A DNA stretch of 57,458 nucleotides from an uncultured Oscillospiraceae bacterium (GTDB lineage Bacteria > Bacillota_A > Clostridia > Oscillospirales > Acutalibacteraceae): positions 1-57,458 of the forward strand of contig CAJUTL010000019.1 in assembly GCA_910589395.1 (NCBI GenBank). The letters run 5' to 3'. Below are positions 41,604 to 48,934 of this stretch, in pieces (the stretch's first letter is position 1; every line of letters begins with the position of its first letter). A model generated the notes under the pieces. That model saw only the letters and a program-made list of their open reading frames with translations. It did not search any database and was not told the DNA's origin. A program made the position numbers and the translations under genes.

Positions 41604-41643
41604 AAGCCGGGCGATCCGCGTAAAATGTGGAGCCCGGCTTTTA
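41601..41643 (+). terminator. Terminator of the spoIIA operon
   Basis: TAAAAGCCGGGC, which includes the sigF stop codon, pairs with GCCCGGCTTTTA; an inner short stem TCCGCG/TGTGGA-like is possible. Confidence 0.8.
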
Positions 41644-41656
41644 CTATACAATAGAG

Positions 41657-41907
41657 GAATTGGGAATGAGCAATGAGAAGGAGCGAGGGCCGTCGCTTGC
41701 TAAATTGGAATTTAGCGGTTATCTGCACACCACCCTCTTGTCATTCTGAGCGAAGCGAAGAATCTCGTTCTTTGCCCTTTTGCCCTGGAATTAAGGACGA
41801 GATTCTTCGTCACTTTGTTCCTCAGAATGACAAAAAAGAGAACTTTCCCTTTTCTAACGACTAACAACTAACAGCTAACGACTAGTTCATTAAACTACAA
41901 TTTACCG
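41657..41907. repeat. Intergenic repeat island 6 (A-B-C-D-B', type example)
   Basis: A heptamers 41657-41677; B TAAATTGGAATTTAGCGG 41701-41718; core C 41738-41832, with left arm GAGCGAAGCGAAGAATCTCG and right arm the complement of a longer variant containing GAGGAACAAAGTGACGAAG; D heptamers 41853-41887 (TCTAACG, ACTAACA, ACTAACA, GCTAACG, ACTAGTT); B' TTAAACTACAATTTACCG 41890-41907. The remaining bases to 41932 may be a decayed A'. This copy shows the unoccupied CTAG target of the element at 11866. Confidence 0.85.
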
Positions 41908-41932
41908 CCCTGTCTCTCCCTGATTCCCCATT

Positions 41933-42826
41933 TCACGCGGAAGCGCATTTGCTCTTCAGCCTTTCCAGAAAGGCCTCCGCGGCGGCGGAAAAGACCTGAT
42001 GCCTTTTCCACACAAGGCTCAGCCCTGTTTCCAGCTTTGGCTCTAAGGGGCGAAAGGTCAAAGCGCTTTCCGGGGAGATATTTACCAGCCTGTCAATGGT
42101 CAGGGCGCAGCCCAGCCCGGCTTCTACCATAAGGGCGGCGTTGTAAACCAGGTTAAAGGTGGTGGAAATATTCAGCGCTTCAAAGGACTCTCCAAACCAG
42201 CGGGCATAGGCGTTGTCGCGCCCTGCCTCCATGGCCTGCCGGGAAACGATCAAGGGCTGATCCGCAAGCTCCTCTCTGCGGACGGCCTTTTTTTGCGCCA
42301 GGGGATCGTCCTTGCGTATCACGACTCCCCAGCGCTCTTTCTCCGGAAGCTCCAGGCTTTCATAGCGGGAAAGGTCGGCGGGGTGGACAAAAACCCCGAA
42401 ATCCAGAAGCCCCTTTTCCAGCCGCTCGGCAACGTCCTGAGAATTTCCGCTGTAAAGGTGATAGCGCACGCCCGGGTATTCCTCCCGCAGCTCCCTGGCG
42501 GTTTGGGCAATGAGGAACAGGCCGCGGGTCTCGCCGCCGCCGATATACACGTCTCCGGCAATTTCCGTGTCTATGGCGCTGAACTCTCCCTCTGTTTTAT
42601 CCACCATGGAAACGATCTCCTCCGCCCTTTTGCGCAGAAGCATGCCGGCCGGTGTCAAGGATACCCGGTGGCTGCCCCGAACCAGAAGCTTCTGCCCCAG
42701 CTCCTGCTCCAGGTCATGGATCTGCCGGGAAAGGGTGGGTTGGGTCACATGCAGCAGATTTGCCGCCCCTGTGATCGTCTCCTCTCTGGCCACCGCCAGA
42801 AAGTATCGCAATACTCTCAGCTCCAA
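41933..42826 (-). CDS. LysR family transcriptional regulator
   Basis: About 297 residues. The N-terminal winged helix reads LRVLRYFLAVAREETITGAANLLHVTQPTLSRQIHDLEQELG, and the periplasmic-binding-like effector domain begins near residue 90 (GDVYIGGGETRGLFLIAQ). It probably controls the divergent aldo-keto reductase cluster starting at 42984, as is usual for LysR genes. TTG at 42826 is chosen, with GGGAGGGCG just upstream; an ATG at 42898 would add 24 residues running into the promoter region. Confidence 0.88.
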   Translation of the reverse strand: MELRVLRYFLAVAREETITGAANLLHVTQPTLSRQIHDLEQELGQKLLVRGSHRVSLTPAGMLLRKRAEEIVSMVDKTEGEFSAIDTEIAGDVYIGGGETRGLFLIAQTARELREEYPGVRYHLYSGNSQDVAERLEKGLLDFGVFVHPADLSRYESLELPEKERWGVVIRKDDPLAQKKAVRREELADQPLIVSRQAMEAGRDNAYARWFGESFEALNISTTFNLVYNAALMVEAGLGCALTIDRLVNISPESALTFRPLEPKLETGLSLVWKRHQVFSAAAEAFLERLKSKCASA

Positions 42827-42915
42827 GGCAACGCCCTCCCAAATGCTTTCTATACATGTGATTGTAGCAAAGTGTGATATGCCTGTCAAGCATTTCATGT
42901 ATAGAAACTAAGCAT

Positions 42916-42944
42916 TTGCGATATCTTATGCGGCGTGCTAGAAT
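42916..42944 (+). promoter_or_regulatory. Promoter and probable LysR control region
   Basis: TTGCGA at 42916-42921 and TAGAAT at 42939-42944, spacer 17. The upstream part has AGCATTT twice (about 42890 and 42911) and ATACATG/CATGTAT in inverted positions (42853, 42896), possible LysR sites. Confidence 0.55.
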
Positions 42945-42983
42945 TTCAGCTGTGAAGAGCGGAGAAAGGCGTGTGAAGGCGGC

Positions 42984-43226
42984 ATGGAAGAAAAGCAGGC
43001 GTCCCGGGAAGCGGTGATTCAGATTTTGCAGGACGCCGGGTGTGAAAGCGAGTTGATCGAACGATATCTGCGGCTGCGTTCCCAGCATGCCTTCCGGGAG
43101 CAGAAAAAGCTGCTGAGAAAGCACCGGGCCGCCTTGCTGGAGGCGATCCACGGGGAACAGAAAAAACTGGACTGCCTGGACGACCTGCTGTATCTGCTGG
43201 AAAAAGAGAAAAGGGAAAACCCATAG
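42984..43226 (+). CDS. Small helical protein of unknown function
   Basis: 80 residues, charged and helical throughout (EAVIQILQDAGCESELIERYL, then KKLLRKHRAALLEAIHGEQKKLDCLDDLLYLLEKEK), probably a coiled-coil hairpin. Similar small genes are often found directly in front of aldo-keto reductases in clostridia, but the function is not known to me. It lies between the LysR-facing promoter and the reductase gene, 17 bases away, so it belongs to the operon. Confidence 0.7.
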   Translation: MEEKQASREAVIQILQDAGCESELIERYLRLRSQHAFREQKKLLRKHRAALLEAIHGEQKKLDCLDDLLYLLEKEKRENP

Positions 43227-43243
43227 AAACGGAGGAAAATACA

Positions 43244-44380
43244 ATGATTTATAAGGATTTTCAGGGGAAAAAGCTTTCCGCCCTGGGTATGGGGGCCATG
43301 CGGCTGCCTACCAAAAACGGAGACGACGGCGTCATTGACACGGAGGCTGTGAAAGAAATGGTAGCCTACGCCATGGAGCAGGGGATCAATTACTACGATA
43401 CCGCCTGGGGCTATCACAACGGGAATTCGGAGACCGTGCTGGGAAAGGCCCTGTCAGGTTATCCCCGGGAAAGCTTCTTTCTTGCCACCAAATTTCCCGG
43501 CTATGACCTTTCCAATATGCCGAAGGTTCAGGAGATTTTTGAAAAGCAGCTGGAAAAATGCGGCGTGGAATATTTCGATTTTTATCTCTTTCACAATGTT
43601 TGTGAAATGAATATCGACGCTTATCTGGACGAAGAGGCGTATGGGATCTATTCCTACCTGACGGAGCAGAAGAAAAAGGGAAGGATCCGCCATCTGGGCT
43701 TTTCGGCCCACGGCGGCTATGATGTGATCAAACGGTTTCTGGAGGCTTACGGAGACGGAATGGAGTTTTGCCAGCTTCAGCTGAACTATGTGGACTGGAT
43801 CCTGCAGGACGCCAGGGCCAAGGTGGAGCTGCTGAAGGAATACGGGCTTCCCCTGTGGGTCATGGAGCCGGTGCGGGGCGGCAAGCTGGCGGCGCTGCCG
43901 GAAAGCGCGGAAAAAGCCTTAAAGGCCCTGCGCCCGGAGGAAACGATACCGGCCTGGGCCTTCCGATTCCTGCAAACGGTTCCCGGCGTAACGGTGACGC
44001 TTTCCGGCATGTCCAATTTCCGGCAGCTGCGGGAAAACATTGCCACCTTCTCGGAGGAGAAGCCCCTTTCGGAAACGGAATGGAACGCCCTTCTTTCCAT
44101 CGCGAGCGGCATGATGGACGGAATCTTACCCTGTACCGCCTGCCGCTACTGTACCGGTCACTGTCCCAAGGGGCTGGATATCCCCTCGCTTTTGAGTCTT
44201 TACAACGAGCACAGCTTTACAGGCGGCGGATTTATCGCGCCCATGGCGCTGCAGGCGGTACCGGCGGAAAAGCAGCCCTCGGCCTGCATTGGGTGCGGAA
44301 GCTGTGAAAAGGTTTGCCCACAGCAAATTAAAATTTCGGAAGCGATGAAGGATTTTCAGAAGAAGCTGAAGCTTTCCTGA
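43244..44380 (+). CDS. Aldo/keto reductase with C-terminal 4Fe-4S ferredoxin domain
   Basis: 378 residues. The N-terminal TIM barrel has the AKR features LGMGAMRLP, NYYDTAWGYHNG (Asp, Tyr), LATKFPGYD (Lys) and FYLFHNV (His). After residue 285 two cysteine clusters, CTACRYCTGHCPKG and CIGCGSCEKVCPQQ, bind 4Fe-4S centres. Such fusions are common in anaerobes and probably pass electrons between ferredoxin and NAD(P)H or a carbonyl substrate. ATG at 43244 follows GGAGG. Followed after 32 bases by the exported AKR fusion. Confidence 0.92.
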   Translation: MIYKDFQGKKLSALGMGAMRLPTKNGDDGVIDTEAVKEMVAYAMEQGINYYDTAWGYHNGNSETVLGKALSGYPRESFFLATKFPGYDLSNMPKVQEIFEKQLEKCGVEYFDFYLFHNVCEMNIDAYLDEEAYGIYSYLTEQKKKGRIRHLGFSAHGGYDVIKRFLEAYGDGMEFCQLQLNYVDWILQDARAKVELLKEYGLPLWVMEPVRGGKLAALPESAEKALKALRPEETIPAWAFRFLQTVPGVTVTLSGMSNFRQLRENIATFSEEKPLSETEWNALLSIASGMMDGILPCTACRYCTGHCPKGLDIPSLLSLYNEHSFTGGGFIAPMALQAVPAEKQPSACIGCGSCEKVCPQQIKISEAMKDFQKKLKLS

Positions 44381-44412
44381 AAACAGTATTTTGAAAGAGA
44401 GGAATGCGGTTT

Positions 44413-46026
44413 ATGAAAAGAAGGATCGCCTTGCTTTTTCTCCTTGCACTGCTGCTGCAAAGCACGGCATGCGCTTCGGGACTGAACGGAGGCAGGAAAG
44501 CGGACGGCTCGCAAAGCGTTCTTTCCGAACAGACCGTTTCTCAAAACACGGAAAGCGCTTTGCCGGAAAGCCGGGAAACTGGAGCCTCCGATGTTTTTGG
44601 CAGCGCTTTTTCCGATGTTCCCGCCGGGAGCTGGTACGGGGAGGCGGTGACCTATCTGCGGGAACAGGGACTTATGTACGGAACGACAGATACCACCTTT
44701 TCTCCCAACAGCTCTATGACCCGCGCCATGCTGGCGGCGGTGCTTTACCGTGCGGCGGGAAGCCCGGCGGTAACCGGAAGCTCCGGGTTTACGGATCTGC
44801 GGCCGGGAGCCTATTATGTAAACGGGATCTCCTGGGCGGCGCAGCGGCAGATCGTGGCGGGCTTCGGCAATGGGCGCTTTGGCCCGGAAGAGCGGGTCAC
44901 CCGGGAACAGACGGCGGCGATCCTGTGGCGGTACGCGGGCTCGCCCAAGCCGGAAAACGCCCGGGCCTTCGCGGACGCCGCCTCCATTTCAGCCTGGGCG
45001 GCGGAGGCGGTAGGCTGGGCCAGAGAGCAGGGGATCGTCAGCGGGCGGGGACAGAACCATTTTGTCCCCAAAGCCCCCATTACCCGAGGGGAGCTGTGCG
45101 TTATGCTGTATCGTTATCTGAAGCCGGAAACGCCGTCTCCGTCTCCCGGAGAGAAGGAAGAGCCCGAGGCGCCGGGACCCTCCGCTGATAAAGCGGGCGG
45201 CTTTGATTTGGAAACGGGAACCGTGCTGCTGAACAGCGGCTATTCCATGCCAGTAAACGGGCTGGGAACCTACAGCCTTCACGGCGATACCTGTGTGAAT
45301 TCCATCAAGGCCGCGCTGAAAAGCGGCGTCCGCCTGATCGATACGGCCTCTGCTTACGGAAACGAGGCGGAGGTGGGCCGGGCGATCCGGGAGGCCATGG
45401 CAGAGCAGGGGATCGAGCGGGAGGAAATTTTTGTGACCACAAAAATCTATCCCGGCACGGAAATGGCGGATCCGGAGCGGTTTATTCAGGCCTGTCTGGA
45501 TCGGCTGGATATCGGTTATGTGGATCTGATGCTTCTGCATCACCCGGATCCCAACGACGTCAAGGCTTACCGGGCCATGGAAAAGCTGGCGGCGGAGGGG
45601 AAGATCCGCTCCATCGGGCTTTCCAACTGGTATGTGGAGGAGCTGGAAAGCTTCCTGCCCCAGGTTACCGTTACGCCCGCGCTGGTGCAGAATGAGATCC
45701 ACCCCTATTATCAGGAAAATGACGTGATCCCCTATATCCAGGAAAAGGGGATTGTGGTACAGGGCTGGTACCCGCTGGGCGGGCGGGGCCATACGGCGGA
45801 GCTGCTGGGCGATCCGGTGATTTCGGAAATCGCCCGGGCGCACGGGAAGTCTCCGGCCCAGGTGATCCTCCGCTGGAATCTGCAAAAGGGCGTGGCAGTG
45901 ATTCCCGGCTCCTCTGACCCAGACCATATTCAGGAAAATACGGAGCTGTACGATTTTGAACTGACAGAGGAAGAGATGCGGCGTATTAATGCCCTGGACA
46001 GAAACGAAAAACACGATTGGTATTGA
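44413..46026 (+). CDS. Exported SLH-domain aldo/keto reductase fusion (probable lipoprotein)
   Basis: About 537 residues. The N-terminus KRRIALLFLLALLLQSTACASG is an export signal with a Cys where a lipobox would place it (STAC, non-standard at -3). Three SLH repeats follow (residues about 65-245: FSDVPAGSWYGEAVTYLREQG, FTDLRPGAYYVNGISWAAQ, FADAASISAWAAEAVGWAREQG), then a Pro-rich linker, then a complete AKR barrel (from about 265) with RLIDTASAYGNE (Asp, Tyr), FVTTKIYPG (Lys), LMLLHHPDP (His), and the NADPH-binding tail VIPGSSDPDHIQEN. An AKR normally needs cytosolic NADPH, so a wall-bound version is surprising. ATG at 44413 is preferred over 44404 by spacing to GAGAGG. Confidence 0.85.
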   Translation: MKRRIALLFLLALLLQSTACASGLNGGRKADGSQSVLSEQTVSQNTESALPESRETGASDVFGSAFSDVPAGSWYGEAVTYLREQGLMYGTTDTTFSPNSSMTRAMLAAVLYRAAGSPAVTGSSGFTDLRPGAYYVNGISWAAQRQIVAGFGNGRFGPEERVTREQTAAILWRYAGSPKPENARAFADAASISAWAAEAVGWAREQGIVSGRGQNHFVPKAPITRGELCVMLYRYLKPETPSPSPGEKEEPEAPGPSADKAGGFDLETGTVLLNSGYSMPVNGLGTYSLHGDTCVNSIKAALKSGVRLIDTASAYGNEAEVGRAIREAMAEQGIEREEIFVTTKIYPGTEMADPERFIQACLDRLDIGYVDLMLLHHPDPNDVKAYRAMEKLAAEGKIRSIGLSNWYVEELESFLPQVTVTPALVQNEIHPYYQENDVIPYIQEKGIVVQGWYPLGGRGHTAELLGDPVISEIARAHGKSPAQVILRWNLQKGVAVIPGSSDPDHIQENTELYDFELTEEEMRRINALDRNEKHDWY

Positions 46027-46036
46027 GGAGATAGTT

Positions 46037-47227
46037 ATGCATTCCACCATGTTTTCCCGCAGATTGTGGAACCGGGATTTTGTACTGGTGCTGCTGATCA
46101 GCACCCTGGCTTCCTACCCCAACAGCATTTTCATTTCCCTGCTGCCGGTGTATGTGCTGGATCTGGGTGGAACCAACGCCCTGACCGGGCTGATGATGAC
46201 CGGCCTTACTGTGCTGGGCATGGTCACCAGGGTGATCATAGCGCCCCTGATCGACAGGCTGGGGCGAAAAAAGCTGCTGGTGCTGGGCAGCGGGCTGTAT
46301 GCCTTAAACGCTGTTCTCTTCTGCTTTACGAAAGATCTGAACACTCTGTTTTTCCTGCGGGTGCTGTGCGGGTTTACCCAGGGCGTGTTTTTTCCTGTGC
46401 CGCCCACTATGGTATCGGACATTGCCCCGGAGGATCTGATGGTGGGCGCCATCGGTTTTTTCGGCGTGTCCAGCTCCGTCACCTTTGCCGTTGCCCCCAC
46501 GATCGGGCTTTGGGTTTACAATACCTTCGGCGCGGTGGCTATGTTCCTTTCCGCTGCTGTGCTGGGGCTGACTGCCTTTATGCTGTCCTTCTTTGTCCGG
46601 GATCATTATCGCCGCCCGGAAAGCAGGGGAGAAGAAAGGAAGCCAGAGCGGGAGAAGACAGGCTCCGGGCTGAAGGGAAGCCTTTTGGTCCTGATTTTGC
46701 TGCCCTCCGCCGTGAATCTTTTTGCCTTGACGAGTAAATCCGCTATAGACAGCTTCCTCACTCCCTGCGGCCTGAGCCGCGGGCTGGAGCAGATCAGCCT
46801 GTACTTCCTTGTGAATAACCTGACGGTGATCTGCGCCCGGCTGCTGATGGGACGTGTGATCTCGCGCTTCTCCAAGCGTGCCTGCGTTTTCACCGGCCTG
46901 CTGCTGGCGGCGGGCGGAACCGCTTTGATCGCGGTTTCCCACCGCATGCTGCTGATGCTGATTTCCGCCGTTTTGACCGGCGTCGGGATCACGGCGGTCA
47001 CCCAGCTTTTGCAGGCGGAGGTGATGCTCACCATTCCCGGAGAGCGCCGGGGCGTTGCCAACACGGCCTTTATGCTGGCGGGCGATATCGGCGGAGGGAT
47101 CAGCGTCATGCTGTGGGGCGTTCTTTCCGCAAGCGCCGGGTATACGGTGACCTACCTGGCGGCCGGGGGAACCGTCCTTTTCGGATTTCTGTTCCATGCC
47201 GCATACTGGAAAAAACGAAAGCTCTAA
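46037..47227 (+). CDS. MFS transporter
   Basis: 396 residues with about twelve membrane segments; the A-motif-like loop DRLGRKKLLVLGSG lies between segments 2 and 3. It should export or import a small solute by proton-coupled transport; the substrate is unknown. ATG at 46037 follows GAGGAGATAG, 10 bases after the SLH-AKR stop, so it is in the same operon. An earlier in-frame ATG at 45989 lies inside the reductase gene. Confidence 0.85.
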   Translation: MHSTMFSRRLWNRDFVLVLLISTLASYPNSIFISLLPVYVLDLGGTNALTGLMMTGLTVLGMVTRVIIAPLIDRLGRKKLLVLGSGLYALNAVLFCFTKDLNTLFFLRVLCGFTQGVFFPVPPTMVSDIAPEDLMVGAIGFFGVSSSVTFAVAPTIGLWVYNTFGAVAMFLSAAVLGLTAFMLSFFVRDHYRRPESRGEERKPEREKTGSGLKGSLLVLILLPSAVNLFALTSKSAIDSFLTPCGLSRGLEQISLYFLVNNLTVICARLLMGRVISRFSKRACVFTGLLLAAGGTALIAVSHRMLLMLISAVLTGVGITAVTQLLQAEVMLTIPGERRGVANTAFMLAGDIGGGISVMLWGVLSASAGYTVTYLAAGGTVLFGFLFHAAYWKKRKL

Positions 47228-47254
47228 ATTTTTCGAAAACTTTGTGAAAGTGGC

Positions 47255-47282
47255 TTGCTTTTCTTTGCTCAGTTGGTATAAT
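47255..47282 (+). promoter_or_regulatory. Promoter for the UroD-family gene
   Basis: TTGCTT at 47255-47260 and TATAAT at 47277-47282, spacer 16. Confidence 0.65.
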
Positions 47283-47330
47283 AGCCTCGTATCTCACCCG
47301 GCCTGACCGGGAGATTTGGAGAGGAAGCCT

Positions 47331-48320
47331 ATGACACATCGCGAGCGTTTTATTAAAACCCTGAGGTGCGAGCCCATCGGCGGCCAGGTACCCACCTTTG
47401 AGCTGGTGTTTTTCCTGACCATGGAGGCCTTCGGCAAGGTGCACGATTCCCAGCGGCATTACGCCCAGTGGAAGCAGATGAGCCGGACAGAGCGGAACCT
47501 GCACATGAACGAAATGGCCCAGCTCTATCTCGATATCGCCAAGCGGTACGATCACAGCGCCATCTTCGTGCAGCCGAACCCCGGAGACCTGGAGAGCGCC
47601 CAGTGGCTTTTGGAGCTGATTCGGGAAAAAAGCGGAGACGAGTATTACATCATGATGCACGGCGACCCCACCTGGTCCATTCCCGATGGGGACCACATGA
47701 TGGAATTCTCCGAGCAGATGTATGAGGAGCCGGAAAAGCTCAATGAGATCTCCAAGCGCCGGCTGGAGGAGTGCCTGGAAACCGCCGCGAAGCTTCATCA
47801 GATGGGACATCTGGTGGACGGCTTCACCATGTGCGCCGATTACTGCTTTAACACGAACCCCTTCTTCAGCCCGGAAAAATTTGATGAGCTGATCGTTCCC
47901 TACCTGCGGGACGTGATCGCCGGGTATCGGGAAATGGGCTATTACACCATCAAGCATACCGACGGCAACATCATGCCCATTGTCAAGCAGATGGCCGATT
48001 GTAAGCCCGATGCCATTCATTCCCTGGATCCCCAGGGCGGCGTGACGATCCCCGAGGTGCGGAAGATCGTTGGGCCGGATATTGCTTTGGTGGGTAACGT
48101 AAGCTGTGCTCTGCTGCAAACCGGCACGGACGAGGAATGCCGGGAAGACGTGCTGCGTTCTCTGCGGGAGGGTATGGCGAACGGCCGGGGCTATGTGTTC
48201 TCCACCTCCAACTGCGCCTATACCGGCCTGCCCCTGGAGCGGTATGAAATGATGATCGATATCTGGCGCAAGTATGGCAATTACGAGGATTACGAAAAAA
48301 ACTTTGGACAGAACGATTGA
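47331..48320 (+). CDS. Uroporphyrinogen decarboxylase (URO-D) superfamily protein
   Basis: About 329 residues with the URO-D barrel pattern: TFELVFFLTMEAFG at the start, FTMCADYCFNTNPFFSPEKFDELIVPYL, IKHTDGNIMPIVKQMADCKPDAIHSLDPQGG and VGNVSCALLQTGT. The HTDG and LDPQGG motifs are shared with corrinoid-dependent methyltransferases (MtaA/CmuA type) and anaerobe-specific URO-D homologues, not with true haem enzymes. No HxC zinc site of MtaA was identified, so the reaction is unknown. ATG at 47331 follows GGAGAGG; TTG at 47316 overlaps the site. Confidence 0.75.
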   Translation: MTHRERFIKTLRCEPIGGQVPTFELVFFLTMEAFGKVHDSQRHYAQWKQMSRTERNLHMNEMAQLYLDIAKRYDHSAIFVQPNPGDLESAQWLLELIREKSGDEYYIMMHGDPTWSIPDGDHMMEFSEQMYEEPEKLNEISKRRLEECLETAAKLHQMGHLVDGFTMCADYCFNTNPFFSPEKFDELIVPYLRDVIAGYREMGYYTIKHTDGNIMPIVKQMADCKPDAIHSLDPQGGVTIPEVRKIVGPDIALVGNVSCALLQTGTDEECREDVLRSLREGMANGRGYVFSTSNCAYTGLPLERYEMMIDIWRKYGNYEDYEKNFGQND

Positions 48321-48369
48321 TGCAATTTCCTTTGAGAGACGATTTGAAAAGAATTTCTGAAAGTTTTTC

Positions 48370-48435
48370 TTGCATTTTTTCGCAGAGTGTGCTAAAATTA
48401 CTTAGTTCAAAGCCTGCAAAAGCTTAGCCTTTGAA
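48370..48435 (+). promoter_or_regulatory. rpmE promoter and leader hairpin
   Basis: TTGCAT at 48370-48375 and TAAAAT at 48393-48398, spacer 17. The start of the transcript then folds TTCAAAG (48406-48412) against CTTTGAA (48429-48435). Ribosomal protein L31 leaders are known autoregulatory elements in several phyla; this hairpin may be one. Confidence 0.55.
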
Positions 48436-48470
48436 ATCAGAGTATCGTCCGTAAAGAGGTGAAACCCAGA

Positions 48471-48680
48471 ATGAAGCAGAATATACATCCCGACTATCAG
48501 GAGACCACCATCACCTGCGCTTGCGGCAACGTGATCAAAACACGTTCCACCAAGAAGGATATCAAGGTCGAAATATGTTCAAAGTGCCACCCGTTCTTTA
48601 CGGGCAAGCAGAAGCTGGTAGATACCAGCGGCCGCGTGGATATGTTTAAGAAGCGTTACGGCATGACGGACAAAAAGTAA
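48471..48680 (+). CDS. rpmE: 50S ribosomal protein L31
   Basis: 69 residues: MKQNIHPDYQETTITCACGN, then ICSKCHPFFTGKQKLVDTSGRVDMFKKRY. The cysteines CACG...CSKC form the zinc site of the zinc-containing L31 type, so the organism may also have a zinc-free paralogue. ATG at 48471 follows AAAGAGGTG; a GTG at 48459 overlaps that site. Confidence 0.95.
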   Translation: MKQNIHPDYQETTITCACGNVIKTRSTKKDIKVEICSKCHPFFTGKQKLVDTSGRVDMFKKRYGMTDKK

Positions 48681-48689
48681 GAAAAGTTG

Positions 48690-48907
48690 ACGGGCGGCGC
48701 GATTTGCGCCGCCCGTTCAGGCTGTCGAGAAACCCTCTAACCGTAAGAAACGGAAGGGGGAAGAGTGTGAGAGGGGACCATCAGGGTCCCTCTCTCGCGT
48801 TTCAATCAGAACTTCTTGCGGAAATCAAAGATTTCCGCAAGAAGTTTGAGCGTGTCGAAAAGCTTTTTTCGACACGCTCACGGGCGGCGCGATTTGCGCC
48901 GCCCGTT
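48690..48907. repeat. Cluster of five hairpins with a duplicated terminator
   Basis: 48690-48717 is a hairpin ACGGGCGGCGCG-ATTT-GCGCCGCCCGTT, probably the rpmE terminator; exactly the same 28 bases recur at 48880-48907. Between them are GAGAG(G)GGACC/GGTCCCTCTC (48769-48794), a perfect 17-base-arm hairpin starting AACTTCTTGCGGAAATC (48810-48846), and GAGCGTGTCGAAAA/TTTTCGACACGCTC (48848-48879). Each inner pair can fold independently. No gene lies here. Confidence 0.7.
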
Positions 48908-48934
48908 GTTCCGTAAAGGGAGGGGAAAAGCGCC

